Of a DNA stretch of 6,878 bases, positions 1 through 6,869 are shown one piece after another. Under the pieces are notes generated by a model. The model ran no database searches. It saw only the letters and a program-made list of their open reading frames with translations, and was not told the origin of the DNA. The translations under genes were made by a program, and so were the position numbers. The stretch's first letter is position 1; every line of letters begins with the position of its first letter. Source of the DNA: Chitinophagaceae bacterium (GTDB taxonomy: Bacteria > Bacteroidota > Bacteroidia > Chitinophagales > Chitinophagaceae); the NCBI GenBank assembly GCA_003136915.1, contig PLEB01000295.1, forward strand, positions 1 through 6,878, written 5' to 3'.

Positions 1-2
1 CA

Positions 3-317
3 GCAATCGCATTTTCTGCTGGCGGAATATTCATCTCCAGGATTTTCGTAAAGGGATCCAAAAATCCGCAAAAAGGGCAGGCTTATGAATGTGGTATCCC
101 GGCAACTGGTTCTCCCTGGAACCAATTCAATGTGGGTTATTATCTCTTTGCGCTGATCTTCCTGATTTTCGATGTAGAATTGGTTTTTATGTACCCATGG
201 GCGACAGTCGTTAAATTATTAGGCTTGCCGGCATTAGTCGAAATCGTAGTATTCCTATTCATTCTGTTTATGGGATTTTTATACGCACATAAAAAAGGCG
301 CATTGAAATGGATGTAA
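3..317 (+). CDS. nuoA: NADH-quinone oxidoreductase subunit A (NuoA/ND3), 5' partial
   Basis: Small membrane subunit of complex I, next to NuoH, NuoJ and NuoK at the joint between the quinone module and the pumping arm. The reading frame is open from the window edge and gives 104 visible codons; the family is usually about 120 residues, so only the N-terminus and part of the first membrane helix are missing. Visible hallmarks are the YECG loop at visible residues 28-31 (bases 84-95), whose cysteine matches the loop cysteine of mitochondrial ND3, and the second-helix motif with FDVE at visible residues 56-59, followed by YPWA. A third hydrophobic helix follows and the protein ends KKGALKWM. The GTG at 132 lies after YECG and cannot be the true start. 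The 3' end overlaps nuoB by 10 nt, which suggests coupled translation. The loop continues [12 protein letters not shown] rather than the more common GxxPxGSA type, which I associate with Bacteroidota. Confidence 0.96.
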   Translation, partial: AIAFSAGGIFISRIFVKGSKNPQKGQAYECGIPATGSPWNQFNVGYYLFALIFLIFDVELVFMYPWATVVKLLGLPALVEIVVFLFILFMGFLYAHKKGALKWM

Positions 318-859
318 ATAAAGAAACCAACTTGCAAAAAGATTTTCCCGGTGAAATTCATGAAACTGCCGGGGGTGGCGTTGTATTAAGTAAGCTGGAC
401 GATGTGATCAATTGGGCACGCGCCAATTCACTTTGGCCTCTAACCTTTGCCACCAGTTGCTGCGGCATTGAAATGATGTCCGTGGCCTCAGCAAAATACG
501 ATTTCTCCAGGTTTGGTTTTGAAGTTGCAAGAGCTACACCCCGTCAGGCAGATGTGATCATCATTGCCGGAACCATAGTAAATAAAATGGCTCCTGTTTT
601 AAGGAGATTGTACGATCAAATGGCAGATCCGAAATATGTTATTGCCATGGGCGCCTGTGCCATCAGCGGAGGACCTTTCTTTTACAATACCTATTCCGTG
701 GTTAAGGGTGCGGATCATGTTATTCCGGTTGATGTTTACATTCCGGGTTGTCCCCCAAGACCCGAAGCCTTATTACACGCCATGATTACTTTACAAGGAA
801 AAATAAAAGCCGGTTTAACAAGAGAACAGATTAAAGAAAACTCCTATTTAAATCCATAA
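308..859 (+). CDS. nuoB: NADH-quinone oxidoreductase subunit B (NuoB/PSST), cluster N2 protein
   Basis: Peripheral subunit at the membrane interface. It holds 4Fe-4S cluster N2, the last carrier before quinone. At 183 aa it has normal family length. The four N2 ligands are present: the tandem cysteines C51-C52 in [11 protein letters not shown]117 in GACAISGG and C148 in [12 protein letters not shown]. The conserved stretch around [15 protein letters not shown] (residues 69-83) is also intact. Residues 1-25 are a variable, charged tail. ATG 308 is the first possible start, because an in-frame TAA lies at 290-292. It sits inside the end of nuoA (10-nt overlap), with only a weak AAGG about 10 nt upstream, so translation is probably coupled to nuoA. 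Nothing is missing. NuoB homologues also occur in group 4 hydrogenases, but the neighbours and the NuoD sequence exclude that here. Confidence 0.98.
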   Translation: MDVNKETNLQKDFPGEIHETAGGGVVLSKLDDVINWARANSLWPLTFATSCCGIEMMSVASAKYDFSRFGFEVARATPRQADVIIIAGTIVNKMAPVLRRLYDQMADPKYVIAMGACAISGGPFFYNTYSVVKGADHVIPVDVYIPGCPPRPEALLHAMITLQGKIKAGLTREQIKENSYLNP

Positions 860-867
860 AATATTCT

Positions 868-873
868 GAGGGA
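868..873 (+). promoter_or_regulatory. Ribosome binding site of nuoC
   Basis: GAGGGA, a good Shine-Dalgarno match, lies 5 nt before the nuoC ATG in the 19-nt gap after nuoB. It stands out because nuoH, nuoI, nuoK and nuoL in this operon lack a comparable site. Confidence 0.6.
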
Positions 874-878
874 TTGAT

Positions 879-1334
879 ATGTTGAATGAGGATTTAAAAT
901 CTAAACTCGCCGAAATACTTCCCCTAATCAGTTTTGAAGATGGAGGTGAATGGTTGAATCTCTTTGTTCCTCCGGAAGAATTATTACCATTTGTTACTCA
1001 ACTCCGGTGGACCCAGGGTCTGGATTTTGATTACCTTTTTTGCTTGACCTGTGTAGACTGGAAAACACATTTTACTATGGTCTATCATTTTTCATCTACC
1101 CTGCACAGACACAATATTGTAGTAAAAAGCAAAATTGACAGAATCAATCCCGAAATAGAAACGGTTTCACATATATGGCGGACTGCAGAAATGTTAGAAA
1201 GAGAAGTGTATGATCTGTTTGGAGTAAAATTCCGGCATCATCCCGATTTGAGAAGACTAATCATGCCGGATGACTGGGTAGGATGGCCACTGAGAAAAGA
1301 TTTCGAAGACCCCGTAAACATGATTAGGTTATAA
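879..1334 (+). CDS. nuoC: NADH-quinone oxidoreductase subunit C (NuoC, 30-kDa)
   Basis: Hydrophilic subunit of the connecting module; it packs against NuoD and has no cofactor of its own. At 151 aa it is a compact form, ending shortly after the family core with no long C-terminal extension. The 30-kDa signature is complete near the C-terminus: EREVYDLFGVKF (residues 107-118), then HHPDLRRLIMPDDW and GWPLRKDF (135-142). The N-terminal half is a typical alpha/beta domain that binds NuoD. The start is ATG 879, the first possible start after an in-frame TGA at 867-869, with a good Shine-Dalgarno site. It lies 19 nt after nuoB and 29 nt before nuoD. It is a separate gene: the stop codon after MIRL and a TAG at 1346-1348 in the nuoD frame rule out a read-through NuoCD fusion, an arrangement found in E. 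coli and, as I recall, in Bacteroides. Confidence 0.97.
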   Translation: MLNEDLKSKLAEILPLISFEDGGEWLNLFVPPEELLPFVTQLRWTQGLDFDYLFCLTCVDWKTHFTMVYHFSSTLHRHNIVVKSKIDRINPEIETVSHIWRTAEMLEREVYDLFGVKFRHHPDLRRLIMPDDWVGWPLRKDFEDPVNMIRL

Positions 1335-1355
1335 GCACCTGAATATAGAAAGTTC

Positions 1356-1361
1356 AAAGGA
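1356..1361 (+). promoter_or_regulatory. Possible ribosome binding site of nuoD
   Basis: AAAGGA sits only 2 nt before the nuoD ATG, closer than the usual 5-9 nt. It may be a weak site or a chance match. Confidence 0.3.
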
Positions 1362-1363
1362 AA

Positions 1364-2479
1364 ATGATTGAAGAAATTGGCAGAACTACGGAAGGCGATT
1401 TGATAATCAATGTAGGCCCGCAGCATCCTGCTACACATGGTGTGCTGCATCTGGTCATTACGTTGAACGGAGAAACCATAAAAAAAGTAGAGCCGCATTT
1501 AGGATATATACACCGTTCTATCGAAAAAATGTGCGAAAGCCTGTCTTACCGGCAGTTTATTTATGTAACCAGCCGGATGGATTATCTGTCATCCCATATT
1601 AATAATCATGCCTGCGCATTGTGCGTTGAAAAAGGTTTGCAGATCGAGGTACCGCAGCGCGCACAATATATCCGGGTAATCATGGATGAACTCACGCGTA
1701 TTGCATCACATGAGTTATGGTGGGGTGCCATGGCCATGGATCTGGGTGCATTCACACCTTTTTTTCATGCGTTCAGGGAAAGGGAAAATATAACAGACAT
1801 TATGGAAAAGACCTGTGGCGCCAGGCTCACGATGAACTACATCGTACCGGGTGGGGTAATGGCTGAACTACATCCCGATTTTCAAAAAGATGTACAGCGT
1901 TTCATTCAATTGTATAAATCAAAATTCGAAGAGTATAATGAACTGGTTACAGGCAATATAATCTTTCAAAACAGAATGAAATCTGTTGGCGTCTTATCAA
2001 AAGAAGATGCCATTTCATACGGATGCAGTGGTCCTGTTGCAAGGGCCAGTGGCGTGTTTTGCGATATCAGAAAACTTTACCCTTATGATATTTATAATAA
2101 AGTAGAGTTTGAGGAAATAACAGAAACGGAAGGAGATTCCTTTGCACGATATTTAGTCAGGCTGAAAGAAATGCAGCAAAGTATCCATATCATCGAACAA
2201 TTGCTCGGGGATATTCCTGAAGGAGATTTCCAGGCAAAAACAAAAGCTGTATTAAAATTGCCAAAAGGGGAATTTTATCAAAGAGTTGAAACGGCCAGGG
2301 GTGAACTGGGTGTGTATATCGTTAGCGAAGGAGGCACAACACCCTACAGGATTAAATTCCGCTCACCGGGATTCTCCAATCTTTCCGCCCTGGAACATAT
2401 GGTGAAAGGGCTGAAAATCGGCGACCTTATTGCCGCCATGGGATCCCTGGATTTGGTCATACCGGATATTGACAGATAA
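1364..2479 (+). CDS. nuoD: NADH-quinone oxidoreductase subunit D (NuoD, 49-kDa), quinone-site subunit
   Basis: Forms the quinone-reduction chamber with NuoB and NuoH. At 371 aa it is slightly shorter than many NuoD proteins (about 400), because it has almost no N-terminal tail before GPQHPATHG (residues 18-26). The probable quinone head-group residues are H25 in that motif and Y74 in RMDYL, matching the His and Tyr described in Thermus Nqo4. Other conserved blocks are HLGYIHRSIEK (45-55), the ASHELWWGAMAMDLGAFTPFFHAFRERE region (114-141), RASGVFCDIRKLYPY (227-241) and ARGELGVYIVSEGG (311-324). The end is SLDLVIPDIDR. ATG 1364 is the only start after the in-frame TAG at 1346-1348. NuoD descends from [NiFe]-hydrogenase large subunits, but the nickel-ligand CxxC pairs are absent: RMDYLS replaces RICGxC, and there is no C-terminal DPCxxC. 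nuoH follows 10 nt after the stop, where nuoE, F and G would sit in a 14-gene operon. Confidence 0.98.
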   Translation: MIEEIGRTTEGDLIINVGPQHPATHGVLHLVITLNGETIKKVEPHLGYIHRSIEKMCESLSYRQFIYVTSRMDYLSSHINNHACALCVEKGLQIEVPQRAQYIRVIMDELTRIASHELWWGAMAMDLGAFTPFFHAFRERENITDIMEKTCGARLTMNYIVPGGVMAELHPDFQKDVQRFIQLYKSKFEEYNELVTGNIIFQNRMKSVGVLSKEDAISYGCSGPVARASGVFCDIRKLYPYDIYNKVEFEEITETEGDSFARYLVRLKEMQQSIHIIEQLLGDIPEGDFQAKTKAVLKLPKGEFYQRVETARGELGVYIVSEGGTTPYRIKFRSPGFSNLSALEHMVKGLKIGDLIAAMGSLDLVIPDIDR

Positions 2480-2489
2480 ATAAGAATCC

Positions 2490-3566
2490 ATGTTTAGTTT
2501 AGAAAACATCACCCGCATAATTCATGAATGGCTAAACAGTCATTTCAATCCGACCATCGCATTGGTTACGGAATTCATTCTGGTAGGTGTTGCTTCCATT
2601 ACTTTATTTGCGCTGCTGGGATTGAGCCTCGTGTGGATGGAACGAAAAGTGGCAGCCGTTATGCAAATCCGGCTAGGCCCGAACAGGGTAGGTCCAAAAG
2701 GAATATTTCAAACTACTGCAGACACATTGAAGCTGCTTATGAAAGAGGGATTAGTACCCGATGGCGCCGATAAATTTTTATTTAACCTGGCCCCGTTTAT
2801 TGTCATGATTGTCGGCATGCTGATTCTCGCACCGATAGCTTTTGCAAAAAATTTTCAGATATGGGATATTAATATAGGTGTGTTATACCTGTCGGCTATT
2901 TCTTCTCTTTCCGTCATTGGCATTCTTATGGCGGGATGGGCAAGCAATAATAAATATTCCCTGTTGGGGGCTATGCGAAGTGGCGCCCAAATAGTAAGTT
3001 ATGAGCTATCAGCAGGACTTTCTGTTCTTTCTATCGTTGTGATGGCTGGAAGTTTAAGTATTAAGGATATTATTCTTTCACAACAAGACGGCTGGTGGAT
3101 TTTCAAAGCCCATATTCCTGCCCTCATCTCATTCATAATTTTCATTATCGCTGTTACTGCCGAAACAAACCGGGCGCCATTTGATATGGCCGAAGCGGAA
3201 AGTGAATTAACCGCAGGTTTCCATACAGAGTATTCCGGAATGCGGTTTGCATTGTTCTTCCTGGCAGAATACATCAACATCTTTATCGTTTGTGCGATTG
3301 GCGCCACTTTATTCTTTGGCGGATGGATGCCCCTTCATATCGGAAACTGGCAGGCATTCAATCATATCATGGATTATATTCCATCTTCCCTCTGGTTCTT
3401 TGGAAAAACACTCGGACTAATATTCCTTATCATGTGGTTCAGGTGGACCTTTCCCAGGTTAAGGATCGATCAGTTGCTGAATCTGGAATGGAAATACTTG
3501 TTGCCCATCAGTATGTTTAATTTATTACTTATGGCTGTTGTCGCCATAAAGGGTTGGCATTTTTAA
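2490..3566 (+). CDS. nuoH: NADH-quinone oxidoreductase subunit H (NuoH/ND1)
   Basis: Membrane subunit that joins the peripheral and membrane arms and lines the quinone entry channel and the first part of the proton path. At 358 aa with about eight hydrophobic helices it has normal family length. Signatures are intact: the cytoplasmic loop starting WMERKVAAVMQIRLGPNRVG (residues 49-68) and running to KEGLVP; the acidic loop AETNRAPFDMAEAESELTAG (224-243) continuing FHTEYSGMRFALFFLAEY; and the late WFRWTFPRLRIDQL segment (316-329). The acidic residues in and after the second loop (E225, D232, E235, E237, E239, E247) are those implicated in coupling quinone chemistry to proton movement. ATG 2490 is the first possible start after an in-frame TAA at 2481-2483. 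No Shine-Dalgarno site is visible, so translation may depend on coupling with nuoD. nuoI begins 8 nt after the stop. Confidence 0.98.
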   Translation: MFSLENITRIIHEWLNSHFNPTIALVTEFILVGVASITLFALLGLSLVWMERKVAAVMQIRLGPNRVGPKGIFQTTADTLKLLMKEGLVPDGADKFLFNLAPFIVMIVGMLILAPIAFAKNFQIWDINIGVLYLSAISSLSVIGILMAGWASNNKYSLLGAMRSGAQIVSYELSAGLSVLSIVVMAGSLSIKDIILSQQDGWWIFKAHIPALISFIIFIIAVTAETNRAPFDMAEAESELTAGFHTEYSGMRFALFFLAEYINIFIVCAIGATLFFGGWMPLHIGNWQAFNHIMDYIPSSLWFFGKTLGLIFLIMWFRWTFPRLRIDQLLNLEWKYLLPISMFNLLLMAVVAIKGWHF

Positions 3567-3574
3567 TATAAATT

Positions 3575-4051
3575 ATGTTCTTAAAAGATTATATAAAGGA
3601 TGTGTACGGAGCTATCAGGTCCGTGCTGAAGGGCATGCGCGTGACGGGCTACTACTTTACACATCATAAGGAAATCATCACGGAACAGTATCCTGATAAC
3701 CGCGAAACATTAAAATTGGCAGAACGTTTTCGGGGAGAAGTAGTGCTTTTGCATGATGAAAAGAACGAACATGCCTGTACCGGGTGTTCTGCATGCGAAA
3801 TTGCATGCCCTAACGGAACCATTAAGATCATCAATAAGTTCGATATTTCCCCGGATGGAAAAAAGAAAAAAGCAATCGATACGTTTGTCTATCACCTGGA
3901 ACTATGCACCATGTGCAATTTGTGCATTGAAGCCTGTCCGACGGATGCCATCAAAATGGCGCAGACTTTTGAACACAGTGTTTTTGACAGGAGCAAACTT
4001 ACAAAAAAATTAAATAACGAAGGATCCAAACTCAGGGAGGGTATAGAATAA
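3575..4051 (+). CDS. nuoI: NADH-quinone oxidoreductase subunit I (NuoI/TYKY), 2x[4Fe-4S]
   Basis: Peripheral ferredoxin-like subunit that carries electrons through two 4Fe-4S clusters to N2 in NuoB. At 158 aa it has normal length. Two complete CxxCxxCxxxCP motifs are present: C68, C71, C74 and C78 in CTGCSACEIACP, and C111, C114, C117 and C121 in CTMCNLCIEACP. The last cysteine of each motif ligates the other cluster. Residues 1-50 form the amphipathic membrane-associated N-terminus, including GMRVTGYYFTH. The loop between the clusters holds a run of four lysines (97-100) and is about five residues longer than my recollection of E. coli NuoI. The C-terminal tail is also rich in basic residues. 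ATG 3575 is the first start after the in-frame TAA at 3569-3571; there is no Shine-Dalgarno site. The stop overlaps the nuoJ start by one base (TAATG). Without NuoE, F and G in this operon, NuoI is the likely electron entry subunit (inference). Confidence 0.98.
   Translation: MFLKDYIKDVYGAIRSVLKGMRVTGYYFTHHKEIITEQYPDNRETLKLAERFRGEVVLLHDEKNEHACTGCSACEIACPNGTIKIINKFDISPDGKKKKAIDTFVYHLELCTMCNLCIEACPTDAIKMAQTFEHSVFDRSKLTKKLNNEGSKLREGIE
4035..4041 (+). promoter_or_regulatory. Ribosome binding site of nuoJ
   Basis: GGGAGGG lies 9 nt before the nuoJ ATG, inside the last codons of nuoI. It is the strongest Shine-Dalgarno-like sequence in the window, and together with the TAATG overlap it fixes the nuoJ start. 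Confidence 0.6.
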
Positions 4052-4581
4052 TGAACGCCTCAGTAATTATATTTTATATCCTCTCTGCTTTTATCCTGGG
4101 GGCTGCTCTGCTGGCCGTAACTGCGAGAAAGATTTTCCGCTCCGCTATTTTTTTATTGTTTACATTAATTGGGACTGCAGCACTGTTTTTCTGGATGGGC
4201 GTTGAGTTTGTTGCCGCGGTACAAATCATCATTTACGTCGGAGGCATTGTAGTGCTCATCATTTTTTCCATTTTTCTTACTCAAAAGTCAGGCGATGAAA
4301 TGCCAAAACCGCTTAGAAAGCGGTCCCTGTTTTCCATTTTGGCATTAGTATTCGGATTTGCATTTGCCTATCAACTGATTTATGAGCATGAATTTGGCCA
4401 AATCGTTCATAAATCATTTGACGTCAAGGTAACAGAAATAGGGACGCAAATGTTAAGCACAAAAGAATATGGATTTGTATTGCCGTTCGAAGTCGTTAGT
4501 ATTTTATTACTCGCATCGATGATTGGTTGTATTGTAATTGCCATGAAAATAAAACCAACAGAAGAGAGAGAAATACAATAA
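4051..4581 (+). CDS. nuoJ: NADH-quinone oxidoreductase subunit J (NuoJ/ND6)
   Basis: Membrane subunit next to NuoA and NuoK. Its third helix contains the flexible bulge linked to coupling and gating. At 176 aa it has five predicted membrane helices, at about residues 4-24, 30-48, 53-76, 92-110 and 143-166, and a hydrophilic loop of about 30 residues before the last. The family signature is VEFVAAVQIIIYVGGIVVLI (51-70), with Y62 and the GG pair in the bulge region and E52 at its start. The last helix carries PFEVVSILLLASMIG (145-159), also conserved. The start overlaps the nuoI stop and has a strong Shine-Dalgarno site. The 38-nt gap to nuoK is the longest in the window and holds no hairpin or T-run that I can see. 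Confidence 0.96.
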   Translation: MNASVIIFYILSAFILGAALLAVTARKIFRSAIFLLFTLIGTAALFFWMGVEFVAAVQIIIYVGGIVVLIIFSIFLTQKSGDEMPKPLRKRSLFSILALVFGFAFAYQLIYEHEFGQIVHKSFDVKVTEIGTQMLSTKEYGFVLPFEVVSILLLASMIGCIVIAMKIKPTEEREIQ

Positions 4582-4619
4582 TATTTTAAATCGCATGAAT
4601 TAAAGCGAAACACACCGGA

Positions 4620-4934
4620 ATGAATGAAATATCAATAACACATATCCTTTTTGTAAGCACAGCCCTTTTTTTCATCGGCATGTACGGCCTGTTTACGCGC
4701 CGCAATATGATTACGATGCTCATGGCCATTGAATTAATCCTAAATAGCGTGAATATCAATTTTGTCGCATTCAATAAATACTTGTACCCGGATAAATTGG
4801 ACGGGGTGTTTTTTGCCATTTTTGTAATAACCATTGCTGCTGCGGAAGCTGCCTTAGCTATCGCCATCATAATCAATTTATACAGAAGCCACGACTCCAT
4901 AGATGTGGAAGACGCAAGCGAATTGAAATACTAA
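4620..4934 (+). CDS. nuoK: NADH-quinone oxidoreductase subunit K (NuoK/ND4L)
   Basis: Three-helix membrane subunit related to the MnhC antiporter subunit; it provides buried carboxylates for one proton path. Its 104 aa is normal for the family (about 100). The two essential glutamates are present: E38 in the second helix, in MAIELILNSVNINFVAF (residues 35-51), and E76 in the third helix, in TIAAAEAALAIAII (71-84). They correspond to E36 and E72 in E. coli. The hydrophilic C-terminus (SHDSIDVEDASELKY) is acidic and variable. ATG 4620 is the first start after an in-frame TGA at 4596-4598. An ATG four bases downstream is in another frame. There is no clear Shine-Dalgarno site. nuoL starts 3 nt after the stop and in the same frame. 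Confidence 0.97.
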   Translation: MNEISITHILFVSTALFFIGMYGLFTRRNMITMLMAIELILNSVNINFVAFNKYLYPDKLDGVFFAIFVITIAAAEAALAIAIIINLYRSHDSIDVEDASELKY

Positions 4935-4937
4935 ACA

Positions 4938-6869
4938 ATGAGCCATTATTCTTACATAGTATTTGTTCCCCTTTTACCACTGGTTACTTTTTTAATCCTT
5001 GGATTATTCGGCAGAAAATATTTTAAAATACACTCAGGCTCAGTTGGGGTGGTTTCTTTACTTATTTCTACCATACTGTCCTTTTACACGGCTTATCAAT
5101 ATTTTTTCATTGACGGAAAGACAAATGCTGTCTTTCAAAATATTATTGCCCTGAAATATACCTGGCTTCAGTTCTCGCCCAATGTTTCCATCGATATGGG
5201 AATCCTGCTCGACCCTATATCTGTCATGATGATTGTTATAGTAAGTTTTATTTCTTTGATGGTGCATATATTCAGCCTCGGTTATATGAAAGGCGAGGAA
5301 CGTCTCGCCACTTATTATGCCTTCCTTTCCCTATTTACCTTTTCCATGCTGGGGTTGGTTTTATCATCCAACATATTTCAGATCTACATGTTCTGGGAAC
5401 TGGTGGGTATTTCATCCTTCTTATTGATTGGATTCTTCTTTGAAAAACCATCCGCCGTCGCCGCATCCAAAAAAGCGTTTATTGTCACGCGCTTTGCTGA
5501 TTTTGGCTTTTTAGTCGGCATTCTGATACTGGCTTTTTACAGTGGTACCCTGGATTTCCGTAGGCTGATCGAAAGGCTTACTTCGGTGCAGTCAACCGAA
5601 TTCATTCAAATTACTTCCGCGACATTTCTGGGCGTTTCCATGTTAACCTGGGGATTGATACTTGTATTTATAGGCGGGGCCGGAAAATCAGCTATGTTCC
5701 CCTTACATATCTGGCTGCCCGATGCGATGGAAGGTCCGACGCCGGTATCTGCATTGATCCATGCCGCAACGATGGTGGTTGCCGGCGTATATTTAGTTGC
5801 CCGGTTATTTCCTGTTTTTTCCATTGATTTGACAGCCCTGCAAATCGTAACCTGGGTGGGATCCTTTTCCGCTTTGTTTGCAGCTGTTATTGCGTGTACG
5901 CAAACAGACATTAAAAGAGTACTGGCATTTTCAACCATCTCGCAGATCGGTTTTATGATGTTCTCACTGGGTGTTTCAAAATATGGTGGTGAAAATGGAT
6001 TGGGTTTTACGGGGTCCATGTTTCATTTGTTCACACACGCCTTTTTCAAATCATTATTGTTTCTGGGCGCGGGAGCCGTGATACATTTCGCTCATAGCAA
6101 CGACATAAAAGAATTGGGCGGTTTGAGAAAGCTGATGCCCGTAACGCATATCAGCTTTTTAATAGCCTGTTTAGCAATTGCTGGTATTCCGCCATTTTCA
6201 GGATTCTTCAGCAAGGAAGATATATTACTGGCAACTTACCAATCTAATAAACTGATTTATGGAATTGCTGTGTTAACATCCGGTTTGACTGCATTTTACA
6301 TGTTCCGTTTGTATTACTCCATCTTTTGGAACAAAGAGATTCGAATTCAGGAAACCCCGCATGGAGAAGGCACTTTCTCCATGAAAGCCCCATTGATTAT
6401 TCTGAGTATTTGTACAGTATTAGCAGGTTTTGTTCCTATTTCATCCTGGGTAACTTCAGATGGTGCACCCTTGAAATCCCATATTAATGTGGGCTTCTCT
6501 GCGTTTCCGGTTTTGATGGCTGCCGCAGGAATTTTATTGGCAACATATTTATATAAAACCCAAAACAGCAGGCCTCAGGCTATTGCGTCCGCCTTAGGGA
6601 GCTTGTATAGAGCTGCTTATAAAAAATTTTATATTGATGAAGTTTATCTTTTTATAACAAAGAAGATCATTTTCAACGGAATTGGCCGGCCGGCTGCCTG
6701 GATAGATAAAAATATTGTGGACGGGTTTATGAATTTACTGGCAACCGCTACGGCAAAACTTTCTGCAATGATCAAAGGATTGCAATCCGGTAAAGTTCAA
6801 AATTACGCCCTGTACTTTTTTGGTGGAATCATCGGACTTGCACTCTTATTTATTTATGTATTTAAATAA
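4938..6869 (+). CDS. nuoL: NADH-quinone oxidoreductase subunit L (NuoL/ND5), distal proton pump
   Basis: Largest antiporter-like subunit at the tip of the membrane arm; it carries one proton channel and the long lateral helix that runs along NuoM and NuoN. At 643 aa it is full length. Probable channel residues are E154 in FWELVGISSFLLIGF, D188 in RFADFGF, K250 in GGAGKSAMFPLHIWLPDA, H275 in SALIHAATMVVAG, K371 in THAFFKSLLFLGAG, and K426 in IPPFSGFFSKEDIL. These align with the E144, D178, K229, K342 and K399 positions discussed for E. coli, by motif rather than computed alignment. The C-terminal part has the YKKFYIDEVY block (561-570), the region of the lateral helix, and a final membrane anchor (about 625-642). 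ATG 4938 is the only start after the nuoK stop, which is in frame. The window ends 9 bases after the TAA, so nuoM, the expected next gene, is not visible. Confidence 0.98.
   Translation: MSHYSYIVFVPLLPLVTFLILGLFGRKYFKIHSGSVGVVSLLISTILSFYTAYQYFFIDGKTNAVFQNIIALKYTWLQFSPNVSIDMGILLDPISVMMIVIVSFISLMVHIFSLGYMKGEERLATYYAFLSLFTFSMLGLVLSSNIFQIYMFWELVGISSFLLIGFFFEKPSAVAASKKAFIVTRFADFGFLVGILILAFYSGTLDFRRLIERLTSVQSTEFIQITSATFLGVSMLTWGLILVFIGGAGKSAMFPLHIWLPDAMEGPTPVSALIHAATMVVAGVYLVARLFPVFSIDLTALQIVTWVGSFSALFAAVIACTQTDIKRVLAFSTISQIGFMMFSLGVSKYGGENGLGFTGSMFHLFTHAFFKSLLFLGAGAVIHFAHSNDIKELGGLRKLMPVTHISFLIACLAIAGIPPFSGFFSKEDILLATYQSNKLIYGIAVLTSGLTAFYMFRLYYSIFWNKEIRIQETPHGEGTFSMKAPLIILSICTVLAGFVPISSWVTSDGAPLKSHINVGFSAFPVLMAAAGILLATYLYKTQNSRPQAIASALGSLYRAAYKKFYIDEVYLFITKKIIFNGIGRPAAWIDKNIVDGFMNLLATATAKLSAMIKGLQSGKVQNYALYFFGGIIGLALLFIYVFK

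Noticed and set aside
132..317. A separate small protein starting at GTG 132.
   Set aside because: The frame is open upstream to the window edge and encodes the conserved YECG loop of NuoA, so this is only the end of nuoA.
1364..2479. A membrane-bound [NiFe] hydrogenase (Ech/Hyc/Mbh type) instead of complex I, since these share B-, C-, D-, H-, I- and L-like subunits.
   Set aside because: NuoD lacks both nickel-binding cysteine pairs (RMDYLS at 71-76 in place of RICGxC; VIPDIDR at the end in place of DPCxxC) and has the quinone-site His and Tyr. NuoA, NuoJ and NuoK genes are present, which is typical of complex I.
3753..4013. A plus-strand open frame inside nuoI, and similar ones inside nuoH at 2528-2773 and 3290-3520.
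   Set aside because: They are frame-shifted readings of the conserved nuoI and nuoH coding sequence, with no family signature.
4582..4619. Terminator, promoter or small RNA in the nuoJ-nuoK gap, the longest in the window.
   Set aside because: At 38 nt it shows no stable stem followed by T residues and no convincing promoter elements; nuoK and nuoL continue the same operon.
5606..6019. A long reverse-strand open frame of 137 codons opposite nuoL, and shorter ones at 140-361, 1238-1498, 2999-3307 and 4586-4900.
   Set aside because: All lie opposite strongly conserved nuo genes; their translations look like antisense composition, match no family I know, and have no spaced start signals.
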